This document shows positions 45,465-54,372 of a stretch of 64,000 nucleotides of DNA, in pieces. The notes beneath the pieces were generated by a model. That model had not been told where the DNA came from. It did not search any database and worked only from the letters and a program-made list of their open reading frames with translations. A program made the position numbers and the translations under genes. Within the stretch, counting starts at the first letter, position 1; each line of letters starts with the position of its first letter. This stretch comes from Erysipelotrichaceae bacterium (GTDB taxonomy: Bacteria; Bacillota_I; Bacilli_A; Erysipelotrichales; Erysipelotrichaceae), in assembly GCA_017473265.1 (NCBI GenBank), contig JAFULQ010000010.1, forward strand, positions 1 to 64,000. The letters run 5' to 3'.

Positions 45465-46408
45465 TGAAATCATTTGATGCATTATTAAATAAAATTGAAG
45501 AATACCAAACAATTATTATATTGCGTCACATTCATCCTGATTATGATGCATTAGGTGCTCAATATGGATTAGCACGTTGGTTACAACGTCGCTATCCTCA
45601 AAAGAGAATTGTAGCTAGTGGACATGAGCCAAGTATTGCTCCAAGTTTTTTGCCAAATCCTGAAGAGATATCTTTAGAGGATTGTGTAAATGCTCTAGCA
45701 ATCGCTGTTGATACAAGTAATTATTCGCGTATTGATGGTAAAGATATCTGGGATACATGTAAAGAACGTATGTTCTTTGATCATCATGTAAAAGGGGATT
45801 CTTTAACTGAATACGAATATGTAGATGAACATACAGCTAGTTGTTCAGAAATTATTACAGATTTTATTCGTACCTTTGAAAAAGAACCTGTAGCTTTAGA
45901 AGTTGCTGAACCATTGTATTGTGGTATTATTTCTGATTCGATTCGTTTCTCAATTAATACAACAACTGCTTATACATTAAAAATGGCTAGTTACTTATTA
46001 GAAAGTCAATTGGATATTAATAAGCTAAATAACCAAGTATTTTCTATGAGTGTAAATTTATATCGTTTTTCAAATCACTTACGTGAAATTGCGAATTATG
46101 ATACTAAAGGTTTTGTGTATGCAATCATCAATAAAGAAGATTATGTACCATATCATGTAGAAGCAGGTCCTGCAAAAGCAAAAGTGAATGTATTTGGAGA
46201 AATTCGCGGCATTCAAACATGGGCAGTATTTATTGAGGAAGAAGATGGAGTGTATAGTGCTTCATTACGTTCTCATAGTATGACAATTAGTGATATCGCT
46301 AATCAATTTGGTGGTGGTGGTCACTTATGTGCTAGCGGTATTTCTAAATTATCACGTAGTCAATGTGATGAAGTGATTGAATTATTAAAACAAAGAGTTT
46401 TAGGGTAA
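45464..46408 (+). CDS. nrnA: DHH/DHHA1 nanoRNase / pAp phosphatase NrnA
   Basis: A 314-residue DHH-family phosphoesterase degrading short oligoribonucleotides and 3',5'-pAp. HIHPDYDALGAQ, IAVDTSNYSRI, MFFDHHVKGD and the DHHA1 substrate loop FGGGGHLCASG. Cotranscribed with ackA; a terminator follows. Confidence 0.92.
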   Translation: MKSFDALLNKIEEYQTIIILRHIHPDYDALGAQYGLARWLQRRYPQKRIVASGHEPSIAPSFLPNPEEISLEDCVNALAIAVDTSNYSRIDGKDIWDTCKERMFFDHHVKGDSLTEYEYVDEHTASCSEIITDFIRTFEKEPVALEVAEPLYCGIISDSIRFSINTTTAYTLKMASYLLESQLDINKLNNQVFSMSVNLYRFSNHLREIANYDTKGFVYAIINKEDYVPYHVEAGPAKAKVNVFGEIRGIQTWAVFIEEEDGVYSASLRSHSMTISDIANQFGGGGHLCASGISKLSRSQCDEVIELLKQRVLG

Positions 46409-46430
46409 TGAGAATTCTCATTACCTTTTA
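46404..46430 (+). terminator. Terminator of ackA-nrnA
   Basis: GGTAATGAG-AATT-CTCATTACC is a perfect 9-bp hairpin followed by TTTTA. Confidence 0.82.
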
Positions 46431-46466
46431 ATTATGTTAAAATAATTGAAAGAAAGGAATGATGGT

Positions 46467-48914
46467 ATGCCTACATTACTATATAATCGTACTTGTTATA
46501 GTTTATTGGATAGTACAATTCGTGTGGAACAATTAGTAGCGTTTGCGAAGAAATATGATTATAAGTCAATAGCTATTTGTGATCATAATGTAATGCATGG
46601 GTATATGTTGTTCCGTAATTTGTGTGAAAAAGAGGGGATTCATCCTGTTTTTGGTTTGGAAGTTGATGTTGTATATGAAGATCGTATTTCTTCTTTTTTA
46701 GTGTATGCAAAAAATGATATTGGTTATGGTTCTTTAATTGCGTTAAGTAGTTATGTAAATGTTCATGGACCAATTAGTTATAATGATTTTGTTAAAGTTT
46801 GTAGAGAAGTAGTAGTTGTTATTCCTAGTGAGAATAGTATCTTGGATTCTTATATTAGTAATGATGATAGTGATGATATTCGACGTGTTTTAGAGGGTTG
46901 TAAGGAAGATTTTAGTGATTTGTATGTAGGATATATGAATCCTATTTCTGCGTATTGGAAGGTAAAGAGTGCGTTTTTACGTGATATTTGTGATCGTTTA
47001 TTCATTAATATGGTTGCTTTATCTTTAGCTGTATATCCTAGTGATGATATGTATCAAGCATATCAAGCAGTTGTGGCGATTAAACATAGTAAACTACTAT
47101 CCGATACGTCTTTACCATATAAAAAGAATGCAAGATTGTATCATCCGTTTGAATTAAAAGAATATCCTGAGGATGTTTTAGTAAATACAGATATTTTGGC
47201 TGAAAAGTGTAATGTACAATTTAAACAACAAAAAGCAAGTATTCCAGAATATCCTTGTCCTCAAGGTGTATCTAGTAATACGTATTTACAATTATTATGT
47301 GAAAAGGGATTGCAAAAGCGCTTAAGTAATAAAGTTACTAAGGAATATGTAGATCGTTTGCGTTATGAATTAAAAGTCATTCGTAATATGGGATTTTCTG
47401 ACTATTTCTTAATTGTATGGGATTTTATTTTATTCTCTAGAAAACAGGGGATTTATGTAGGTCCTGGAAGAGGTAGTGCTGCTGGTAGTTTAGTAGCGTA
47501 TTGTTTAGGAATTACCCATGTAGATCCTATTAAATATCATTTATTATTTGAACGTTTCTTAAATCCAGATCGTGTGAGTATGCCTGATATTGATGTCGAT
47601 TTTCCAGATAATCGTAGAGATGAAGTGATTCAATATGTAAAAGAGAAATATGGCAATGATCATATTGCGCATATTGTGACATTTGGTACCATGGCTGCTA
47701 AACAAGCATTACGTGATGCTGGACGTGTTTTAGATATTCTACCATCGAAGATAGATATGATTACCAAAACAGTGCCAAACGTGCTTAAAATCACGTTAAA
47801 ACAAGCATATGAAACCAGTCCTCGTTTTAAACAGTTTGTACATTCTGAAGTTCAATTTGAAAAATTATATACGTTAGCTTGTCAATTAGAAGGGTTACCA
47901 AGACATACATCTACCCATGCGGCTGGTATTGTTATGTCTAATGCGAAATTAACAGATGTAGTACCTTTAATTCAAATTGAACAAGATGTGGTTTCTACAC
48001 AATATACAATGGAATATTTAGAAGACTTAGGTTTATTAAAAATGGATTTTTTAGGATTACGAAATCTAACAATTATTGATGAAATTGTACAAGAAGTAAA
48101 TGAAAAAGAACCATTAGATATTTTAAAAATTCCTACAAATGATGCAAAGACTTTCAAATTGATTCAAAATGTAGATACAACAGGTATCTTCCAATTAGAA
48201 TCAGAAGGTATGAAAGCCTTAATTCGTAAATTATTACCAAAAACATTTGAAGAAATTGCAGTAACAATTGCATTATTTAGACCAGGACCTATGGAAAATA
48301 TTCCCGAATATTTACGTAGAAGAGAAAATCCTAGTCTAGTTACCTATCCTCATAAGGATGTAGTTTCAATTTTAGAAGAAACCTATGGTATCATGGTATA
48401 CCAAGAACAGATTATGCAAGTATCACAAGTAATGGCTAATTTTTCATTAGCTAAAGCAGATATTTTACTTAAAGCTATGAGTAAAAAGAAAGAAAGTGAA
48501 CTTGTAAAACTTAAACAAGACTTTATTCAAGGATGTTTATCTAAAGGATATCCTAGACATATTGCGGAAGGTACCTATGATTTAATCTTAAAGTTTGCCT
48601 CTTATGGCTTTAATAAATCACATTCAGTTGCGTATGCTTTAATTGCTTATCAATTAGCATACTTAAAAGCAAATTATCCATTAAATTTCTATCGTTCGTT
48701 ATTAAATAGTGTAATTGGATCTGAGACAAAAACGTTTGAATACATTAGTGAGTGTAAACAAAAACAAATTTCTGTTTTATGTCCATCGGTAAATTACTCA
48801 ACAAAAGTATTTACTATTGAAAACAATCAATTGCGTTTACCATTGTTAGCTATTAAAAATGTTGGTTCTGTTGCATGTGATGAAATTATAAAAGAACGTG
48901 AAGAAAAAGGCTAG
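46467..48914 (+). CDS. dnaE: DNA polymerase III alpha subunit DnaE, N-terminal part ended by an in-frame TAG
   Basis: 815 residues of the DnaE replicative polymerase. PHP domain first (its HxH motif is degenerate, NRTCYSLLDS), then palm GPGRGSAAGSL and catalytic PDIDVDFPDNRR (about 372), then TSTHAAGIV, FRPGPM and SYGFNKSHSVAYALIAYQ. Reading stops at TAG 48912-48914 after IKEREEKG, in the C-terminal HhH region. The next codons continue the family sequence in the same frame. ATG 46467 follows AAAGGA; TTG 46446 is too early. Confidence 0.9.
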   Translation: MPTLLYNRTCYSLLDSTIRVEQLVAFAKKYDYKSIAICDHNVMHGYMLFRNLCEKEGIHPVFGLEVDVVYEDRISSFLVYAKNDIGYGSLIALSSYVNVHGPISYNDFVKVCREVVVVIPSENSILDSYISNDDSDDIRRVLEGCKEDFSDLYVGYMNPISAYWKVKSAFLRDICDRLFINMVALSLAVYPSDDMYQAYQAVVAIKHSKLLSDTSLPYKKNARLYHPFELKEYPEDVLVNTDILAEKCNVQFKQQKASIPEYPCPQGVSSNTYLQLLCEKGLQKRLSNKVTKEYVDRLRYELKVIRNMGFSDYFLIVWDFILFSRKQGIYVGPGRGSAAGSLVAYCLGITHVDPIKYHLLFERFLNPDRVSMPDIDVDFPDNRRDEVIQYVKEKYGNDHIAHIVTFGTMAAKQALRDAGRVLDILPSKIDMITKTVPNVLKITLKQAYETSPRFKQFVHSEVQFEKLYTLACQLEGLPRHTSTHAAGIVMSNAKLTDVVPLIQIEQDVVSTQYTMEYLEDLGLLKMDFLGLRNLTIIDEIVQEVNEKEPLDILKIPTNDAKTFKLIQNVDTTGIFQLESEGMKALIRKLLPKTFEEIAVTIALFRPGPMENIPEYLRRRENPSLVTYPHKDVVSILEETYGIMVYQEQIMQVSQVMANFSLAKADILLKAMSKKKESELVKLKQDFIQGCLSKGYPRHIAEGTYDLILKFASYGFNKSHSVAYALIAYQLAYLKANYPLNFYRSLLNSVIGSETKTFEYISECKQKQISVLCPSVNYSTKVFTIENNQLRLPLLAIKNVGSVACDEIIKEREEKG

Positions 48915-49526
48915 TTTAAAGATTTCTATGATTTTGTTGTACGTATGTCAACTCGTAAATTGAATCGTAATGTCTTTGAACGTTTAATTGATGCGGGTGC
49001 TTTAGATGGTTTCAATTTAACTAGAAAAACAATGAAAACATCGTTACCTTCTGTATTGAAATATGCAGAATTAGTAAAATGTGATGTACAAGGACAAATT
49101 GTAATTGACTTAGATATGGTATCGAAACCAGTTTTATATTCTGCAAAAGATTATTTATTAGAAAAAGCAGAATTAGAAAAAGAAGCTTTAGGTTTCTATT
49201 TGCAACAACATCCAATTCAAGCTTTAAAAGAAACCTTACCTTATACCATTACAACTTTACAACAAGCAGTAAAACGTAAAGGAAATATACAAGTATTTGT
49301 ACAAATACGTAAAGTAAGACAACATCGTAGTAAAAAAGGAGATTTAATGTGCTTTATTAGTGGATTAGATGAAACTATGGAATACGATTTTGTAATTATG
49401 CCTAATTTATATGCACAACATCAACAAGACATTGTTAAAGGTAATTATGTGTATATTGAAGGTAGTATAGATGATAGAGATTCTTGTTTAGTTAAGAAAA
49501 TGGTAAAATATAACAAAGAATCCTAG
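48915..49526 (+). pseudogene. dnaE: DnaE C-terminal part after the in-frame TAG
   Basis: The same frame runs on as FKDFYDFVVRMSTRKLN..FERLIDAGALDGF, the expected HhH continuation, and then an OB fold (IQVFVQIRKVRQHRSKKG...DIVKGNYVYIEGS). The first ATG (48945) has no ribosome site, so separate translation is unlikely. Intact, the protein would have about 1019 residues. The stop would need only one base change to a sense codon such as CAG, AAG, GAG or TTG. Confidence 0.88.
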
Positions 49527-49539
49527 GAAGGAGTCAAAT

Positions 49540-50208
49540 ATGGCTAAAATTTTAATTGTAGATGATGAATTAAAGATTCGTGAAGTCATCAAAGAATATG
49601 GAAAGAGTTATGGTTATACTGTCAAAGAAGCAAGCAATGGCAAAATTGCGGTTGATATGGTAGACAAAGAAAACTTTGATGTCATTGTTTTAGATATTAT
49701 GATGCCTGAATTAGATGGTTTTAGTGCGTGTAAACAAATTAAAGCCAAAAAGCCAAATATTCCAGTGATTATGTTATCTGCTAGACAAGAAGAATATGAT
49801 AAATTATTTGGTTTTGATTTAGGTATTGATGACTATGTAACCAAACCATTTAGCCCTAAGGAATTAATGGCTAGAATTAAAGTAGTTTTAGAACGTCGTA
49901 AGGATGTTACGGTGAATGCTTTAGAATTTAAAGAATTAAAGATTAATGAAACCGCTCATGAAGTAACAATTAATGATGAAGTTGTTAAACTAACCAATAA
50001 AGAATTTGAATTATTAGTTTATTTACTAAAACATCGTAATGTTGCGTTAAGTAGAGAACGTCTATTAGATGATATTTGGGGATATGATTTCTATGGTGAT
50101 GAAAGAACCATCGATACACATATTAAGATGTTAAGACAAAGTATTAAAGAATATGGTGACTATATTAAGACAGTTAGAGGGGTAGGGTATAAGTTCCATG
50201 CAGAATAA
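49540..50208 (+). CDS. OmpR/PhoB-type response regulator
   Basis: A 222-residue regulator. Receiver domain with acidic pair VDDE, phospho-Asp52 (VLDIMMP) and Lys102 (VTKPF); C-terminal winged helix with the ERTIDTHIKMLRQSI recognition helix. It starts 13 nt after dnaE and overlaps the kinase gene by 11 nt. Target genes unknown. Confidence 0.93.
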   Translation: MAKILIVDDELKIREVIKEYGKSYGYTVKEASNGKIAVDMVDKENFDVIVLDIMMPELDGFSACKQIKAKKPNIPVIMLSARQEEYDKLFGFDLGIDDYVTKPFSPKELMARIKVVLERRKDVTVNALEFKELKINETAHEVTINDEVVKLTNKEFELLVYLLKHRNVALSRERLLDDIWGYDFYGDERTIDTHIKMLRQSIKEYGDYIKTVRGVGYKFHAE

Positions 50209-51607
50209 GTGGAAACAATTAACACAAGGAATTGCATTTAAAACATGGTTATATTATGTTTTGTTTTCATTATGCATTCTTGGTTTGATTTTTGTTTTCC
50301 AAATCATATTATTTGAACCTTATTATGAAAGTTTTAAAACCAAAGATATTGAACGAATTGTAAATAGTATATCGCAATCTATTGATGATGATATAGCGAT
50401 TGAAGATATTACCAAAAATAATGATGGATGTGCAGTGATTGTACGTGCTGATAAAACGCGAAAAGGGATTGATGCGATTGGTATGTCTTGTTTGATTTAT
50501 AATAATGGTAAAATTGATTCTACATATTTAGATGATCTTAAAAATAGTGAAACGAATGATATTCGTTATATTGTTTCAGTTGAAGGAAATCAGGATATGT
50601 TAATCTATGGTAAAAAATTCATTAATGAAGAAGAAAAACCATATTATGTGTTATTTAATACACCTCTAAGTCCTTTAAAATCAACCATACAGATTATACA
50701 GAATCAATTTATGACAATTACTGGAATGGTATTGATTTTATCATTATTAATTTCATTATATTTCTCGAAACGTTTAACTAGTCCAATTACGCAAATTACT
50801 AGTGAAGCTAGAAAAATGAGTACTGGTAATTATAATGTTGAGTTTATTCAAAGTGAATTTAAAGAAGTAAATGATTTAGCAGAAACATTAAATTATACTT
50901 CTCAAGAATTATCGCAAATTGATGAATTACGTCAAGATTTGATTGCGAATGTATCACATGATATTAAAACACCTTTAACAATGATTAAAGCGTATGCAGA
51001 AATGATTCGTGATATTTCGGGTTCTAATAAAAAGAAACGTAATGAACATTTGGAAGTTATTATTCAGGAAAGTGAATATTTAGATCGTTTAGTTAGTGAT
51101 ATGCGTGAGGTAAGCAAATTACAAGCTGGTGCATCTGAATTAGTTATATCAGATTTTGATTTAGGTTCAGTTATTAGAGATACTTGTTATAAGTTTAAAG
51201 CGATAACAAAAGAAGAAGGTATTGAGATTATAACTAAGATAGAACCTGAATTAGTATGTAGAGCTGATCGTACGAAAATTACAGAAGTTATTTATAACTT
51301 TATTGGTAATGCAATTAAACATTATGGTGATGATCATCAAGTGATAGTAAATGCATTTACTACGGGTAATCATATTCGTGTTGAAGTTATTGACCATGGT
51401 CCTGGTATTGCGCCTCATGATTTAAAACATATTTGGGAACGCTATTACAAAACGAATAAGAAATATCAAAGAGCTCATAGTGGAACAGGGCTTGGTCTAG
51501 CTATTTCTAAAGCCATTTTAGAACAACATAATGCTGTTTATGGTGCCATTAGTGAAGTAGGTAAGGGTAGTACTTTCTATTTTGAATTGCCAATTGTAGA
51601 AATTTAA
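50198..51607 (+). CDS. Membrane sensor histidine kinase
   Basis: A 469-residue kinase, partner of the preceding regulator. Membrane helices at about 14-38 and 167-187 bracket an extracellular sensing part; HAMP about 188-240; phospho-His254 in VSHDIKTP; N box FIGNAIKHYG; G boxes DHGPGIA and GTGLGLAIS. Ligand unknown. The competence-type element and the 42-aa peptide gene start only 9 nt after its stop. Confidence 0.93.
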   Translation: MQNKWKQLTQGIAFKTWLYYVLFSLCILGLIFVFQIILFEPYYESFKTKDIERIVNSISQSIDDDIAIEDITKNNDGCAVIVRADKTRKGIDAIGMSCLIYNNGKIDSTYLDDLKNSETNDIRYIVSVEGNQDMLIYGKKFINEEEKPYYVLFNTPLSPLKSTIQIIQNQFMTITGMVLILSLLISLYFSKRLTSPITQITSEARKMSTGNYNVEFIQSEFKEVNDLAETLNYTSQELSQIDELRQDLIANVSHDIKTPLTMIKAYAEMIRDISGSNKKKRNEHLEVIIQESEYLDRLVSDMREVSKLQAGASELVISDFDLGSVIRDTCYKFKAITKEEGIEIITKIEPELVCRADRTKITEVIYNFIGNAIKHYGDDHQVIVNAFTTGNHIRVEVIDHGPGIAPHDLKHIWERYYKTNKKYQRAHSGTGLGLAISKAILEQHNAVYGAISEVGKGSTFYFELPIVEI

Positions 51608-51615
51608 TAAAAATG

Positions 51616-51665
51616 GTAGGAATAATTTCATTTTTTGACGTATTAATAAGTGAAGGAGTGAAATT
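51616..51665 (+). promoter_or_regulatory. Shared competence promoter element before the 42-aa gene
   Basis: TAGGAATAATT (51617-51627) and TTGACGTATTAATAAG (51635-51650) are followed by GAAGGAG and ATG 51666. GG-to-TTGAC spacing is 16 nt, as in the comEA, comGA and dprA copies. Confidence 0.7.
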
Positions 51666-51794
51666 ATGAAACGAGTTAAAATTATTCTATGTTTAGTTTA
51701 TGTAGTGAGTATGGGGATGCATCAATCGATGGTGAAAGTTATTAACAAAACCTTATATAAACCATCATATAAAATCTCTCAATATTTACGATAA
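51666..51794 (+). CDS. 42-residue basic signal-peptide-like protein, candidate competence-regulon member
   Basis: Reads MKRVKIILCLVYVVSMGM, then HQSMVKVINKTLYKPS, then YKISQYLR. A basic start (Lys2, Arg3, Lys5) and a hydrophobic core (about 6-18) look like a signal peptide or single membrane helix; the remaining ~24 residues are cationic. It has a GAAGGAG ribosome site, a competence-type promoter and its own strong terminator, so it is a real transcription unit. No family recognised. It could be a secreted peptide, a small membrane protein or a pilus accessory. Confidence 0.65.
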   Translation: MKRVKIILCLVYVVSMGMHQSMVKVINKTLYKPSYKISQYLR

Positions 51795-51823
51795 AGTTCT
51801 AGTATTACTAGAACTTTTTTTAT
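51793..51823 (+). terminator. Terminator of the 42-aa gene
   Basis: AAAGTTCTAG (51793-51802) and CTAGAACTTT (51808-51817), 10-bp arms with loop TATTA, then TTTTT. The stop codon lies at its 5' edge. Confidence 0.9.
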
Positions 51824-51874
51824 GATTGATATATAATACATTTATTGAGAATAAATGGATAGAGGTATTTGATT

Positions 51875-53020
51875 ATGATTTATGAAGAAGAATTTGTTGA
51901 AGAACGCGATTTAGATGAAGATGTTCAATTAAAGAAAGATTTAATTGAAAAAGCAAAATCTTTAAATGAAAATGAAGATTTACAAGCTGTATTTAAAGAA
52001 GTGGCTACTTTACAAAAACAATGGAAGAGAATTCCTAATTATGAATCTGCATTAGATGAACAATTACAACAAGAATTTGAAAGTTATGTAGATGCTATTT
52101 ATGCAAAACGTAATGATCTTTATAAGAAAAATGCAGAAGCTAAAGAAGGTTTAATTGCGAAAGTTAAAGGTTTATTGAATACAGATAATTTCTCTAAGGC
52201 AACTGGTGAAATCAATGAATTAATGCAAGAATGGAAGAAGACTGGTAGTGCTTCTAAAGATAAAGATGATGAATTATGGGCTAAATTCAATGAAGCACGT
52301 CAAGCTTTCTTTGATAAGAAAAATGAATATTATGAATCTTTACAAGCTGGATTCAAGAAAGCTGCTGAAGTAAAAGAAGAAATTATTAAAGAAGCTAAAG
52401 AATTAGTTGATAAAACAAACTGGAAAGAAACTGGTGAAGAATTTAAAGCGTTATTAGCTAAATGGAAAGAAGCTGGTAGTGCTGGTAGAGATAATGAAAA
52501 TCGTTTATGGAATGAATTCAATGAACATTATCAAGCGTTCTTAACTAAACGTAATGCATTCTTTGATGAATTGCATGAAAAACAAAAGGGTGCAGCTGAA
52601 AAGAAACAAGAATTAATTGCTAAAGCAAAGGAAATCTTAGAATCTAACGATTTTGGTAAAGACAATACACAAATCATGAAAACTATGACTGCTAAATGGA
52701 AAGAAATTGGTAGTGCTGGTAAAGATGAAAATCGTTTATGGAATGAATTACGCGAAACTGTTGATGGTTATTTTGATGGTTTAAAGAAAGCTGCAGAAGA
52801 ACGTCAAGCAAAATGGCGTGAAAAAATGCATGAAACTAAGAATCGCAAATTGGAATTAATTGCTAATCAAAAACGTCAAATCAATCGTTTACAACAAGAT
52901 ATGCCATTTATGTATAGTGAACGTCAATTAAACGAAGCAAATGAAGAAATCGCCGATAAACAAGAGTTTATTGCTGAATTAGAAAAACAAGTTGCTGAAA
53001 TTGATGAAAAATTAAAATAA
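51875..53020 (+). CDS. DUF349 repeat protein
   Basis: A 381-residue, highly helical cytoplasmic protein built from about four tandem ~75-residue DUF349 repeats. Each ends with a TxEW/KWKxxGSA....LWxxFN......FF pattern (for example EWKKTGSASKDKDDELWAKFNEARQAFF, and KWKEAGSAGRDNENRLWNEFN). A C-terminal coiled coil follows (about 325-381). Function unknown; likely RNA or protein binding. ATG 51875 follows AGAGG. Confidence 0.85.
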   Translation: MIYEEEFVEERDLDEDVQLKKDLIEKAKSLNENEDLQAVFKEVATLQKQWKRIPNYESALDEQLQQEFESYVDAIYAKRNDLYKKNAEAKEGLIAKVKGLLNTDNFSKATGEINELMQEWKKTGSASKDKDDELWAKFNEARQAFFDKKNEYYESLQAGFKKAAEVKEEIIKEAKELVDKTNWKETGEEFKALLAKWKEAGSAGRDNENRLWNEFNEHYQAFLTKRNAFFDELHEKQKGAAEKKQELIAKAKEILESNDFGKDNTQIMKTMTAKWKEIGSAGKDENRLWNELRETVDGYFDGLKKAAEERQAKWREKMHETKNRKLELIANQKRQINRLQQDMPFMYSERQLNEANEEIADKQEFIAELEKQVAEIDEKLK

Positions 53021-53027
53021 TGAAAAG

Positions 53028-53053
53028 AACCTCTTTCAAATTAGAAAGAGGTT
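53028..53053. terminator. Bidirectional terminator after the DUF349 gene
   Basis: AACCTCTTTC (53028-53037) and GAAAGAGGTT (53044-53053), perfect 10-bp arms, T-run on the plus strand and A-run on the other. Lies between convergent genes. Confidence 0.85.
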
Positions 53054-54327
53054 TTATTAAATTCATATAATACTTTAGTTAATATTTTAATACCTGTTAT
53101 ATAGTCATCAACAGAAATCCATTCTTGTTGTTGACTATTTTTATTTGGCAAATCACAAGAAGGGCCAATACCGATACATGCACAATTACCATATAAAATA
53201 GGTAATCGAATATCACTACCTCCATGATATTGATGTATGAATTCTTCAATACCTGTAATTTCTTTGATATTTTTGCGTACAAATTGTACAAAAGGATGAT
53301 CTGTTTCAACAATAGCAGGGTTAGCTCTGAAATTTCCTTGTTTAACATCTAGTTGTGATTGTTCCATTAGGCCTGTTTCTTTGATTTTAAGCGATAAAAA
53401 TCTTAATACATCACAATATACATCTTCAAGCGTTAATGGCTTATAAAAGCGTATTCTAAGCTTTAAAGAAGCTTTTTGAGCAATGCCACCATAACCATTA
53501 TTAGATTCAATAGTTCCAATATTTAATATGAAAGATGGTTCTTTTTTAAAACTACCAAAATCAAATACATATTTACTTCTCATCATTTGATTATATTCTT
53601 CTAACCAAGTGATAATATGTGCCAATAGTACATTTGCGTTACAACCAGTATCTAAATCATCATGTTTCTTACCACATTTTCCAGTAACTTCTAGATCTAA
53701 ATCTAATACACCTAAAGAAATGTTTTTAATTTCAGCAAAACCATGACCAGTTTCAGCAGGGTGCAAATATATACCATAATCAGCACTATAACCATGCATT
53801 AATGCTGATAAAGTACCAGCAGCACCACCATGTTTACCTAAAATAGACATGATAGTAAGATCATAAGGAAACTCTTTGATATGTTTTTTAAGAAAATGAA
53901 GGGCATATAGCATCATCGCAATACCACCTTTATCATCACTAGAGCCTAATCCATAGATTTTTCCATCTTCATGATAACTTGCATATGGTTTTTCAAAAGC
54001 ACCAAAATAATCCTCTGCTTCAGTATCAATATGAGCAAACAATAATAAAGAAGGGTGGTTACTATTTGATTTATAGGTACCGACAACATTGTATGCATCT
54101 TCATGAAATGGTTGTTCTAATGGACAATAATCACTTAATGAATATACATTTTCATGAATACCCTTAAATGTATGTACATCAAAATCTAATGACTTTAACA
54201 TATCTTCAACAAATGTTTGAGCATTTGTAGCTTGTAAATCGCTACTAGGCAAAGCTATTAATTGTTCTAAACCAGCAATGACTTCTTCTTTAGAATTATC
54301 AATATCTTTTAAAATTGTTTGAATCAT
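53041..54327 (-). CDS. M20-family metallopeptidase-like protein
   Basis: A 428-residue protein with the M20 layout: AHIDTE (metal His), GLGSSDDKGGIAM (bridging Asp), a lid domain (about 200-320) and the C-terminal YHGGSDIRLP. The usual catalytic Glu-Glu pair is replaced by LGKHGGAAGTL near residue 165, which I believe occurs in a divergent subfamily. It may be a peptidase, deacylase or inactive relative. Next to the lactate permease gene on the same strand. Confidence 0.8.
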   Translation of the reverse strand: MIQTILKDIDNSKEEVIAGLEQLIALPSSDLQATNAQTFVEDMLKSLDFDVHTFKGIHENVYSLSDYCPLEQPFHEDAYNVVGTYKSNSNHPSLLLFAHIDTEAEDYFGAFEKPYASYHEDGKIYGLGSSDDKGGIAMMLYALHFLKKHIKEFPYDLTIMSILGKHGGAAGTLSALMHGYSADYGIYLHPAETGHGFAEIKNISLGVLDLDLEVTGKCGKKHDDLDTGCNANVLLAHIITWLEEYNQMMRSKYVFDFGSFKKEPSFILNIGTIESNNGYGGIAQKASLKLRIRFYKPLTLEDVYCDVLRFLSLKIKETGLMEQSQLDVKQGNFRANPAIVETDHPFVQFVRKNIKEITGIEEFIHQYHGGSDIRLPILYGNCACIGIGPSCDLPNKNSQQQEWISVDDYITGIKILTKVLYEFNKTSF

Positions 54328-54349
54328 ATATACACATCCTATCTAAGAA

Positions 54350-54372
54350 AAAAGCGGATAATATCCGCTAAA
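54350..54372 (-). terminator. Terminator of the lactate permease gene
   Basis: AGCGGAT (54353-54359) and ATCCGCT (54363-54369) form a short stem; minus-strand T-run follows (A-run at 54348-54352). Confidence 0.75.

Noticed and set aside
48912-48914. TAG as a sense codon genome-wide
   Set aside because: TAG ends several clear genes here (serine dehydratase, rnhB, rpsB), so general recoding is unlikely.
51616-51822. The 42-aa product as a classical double-glycine competence pheromone
   Set aside because: No Gly-Gly leader or adjacent ComA/ComB-type exporter is visible; only a signal-like helix can be supported.
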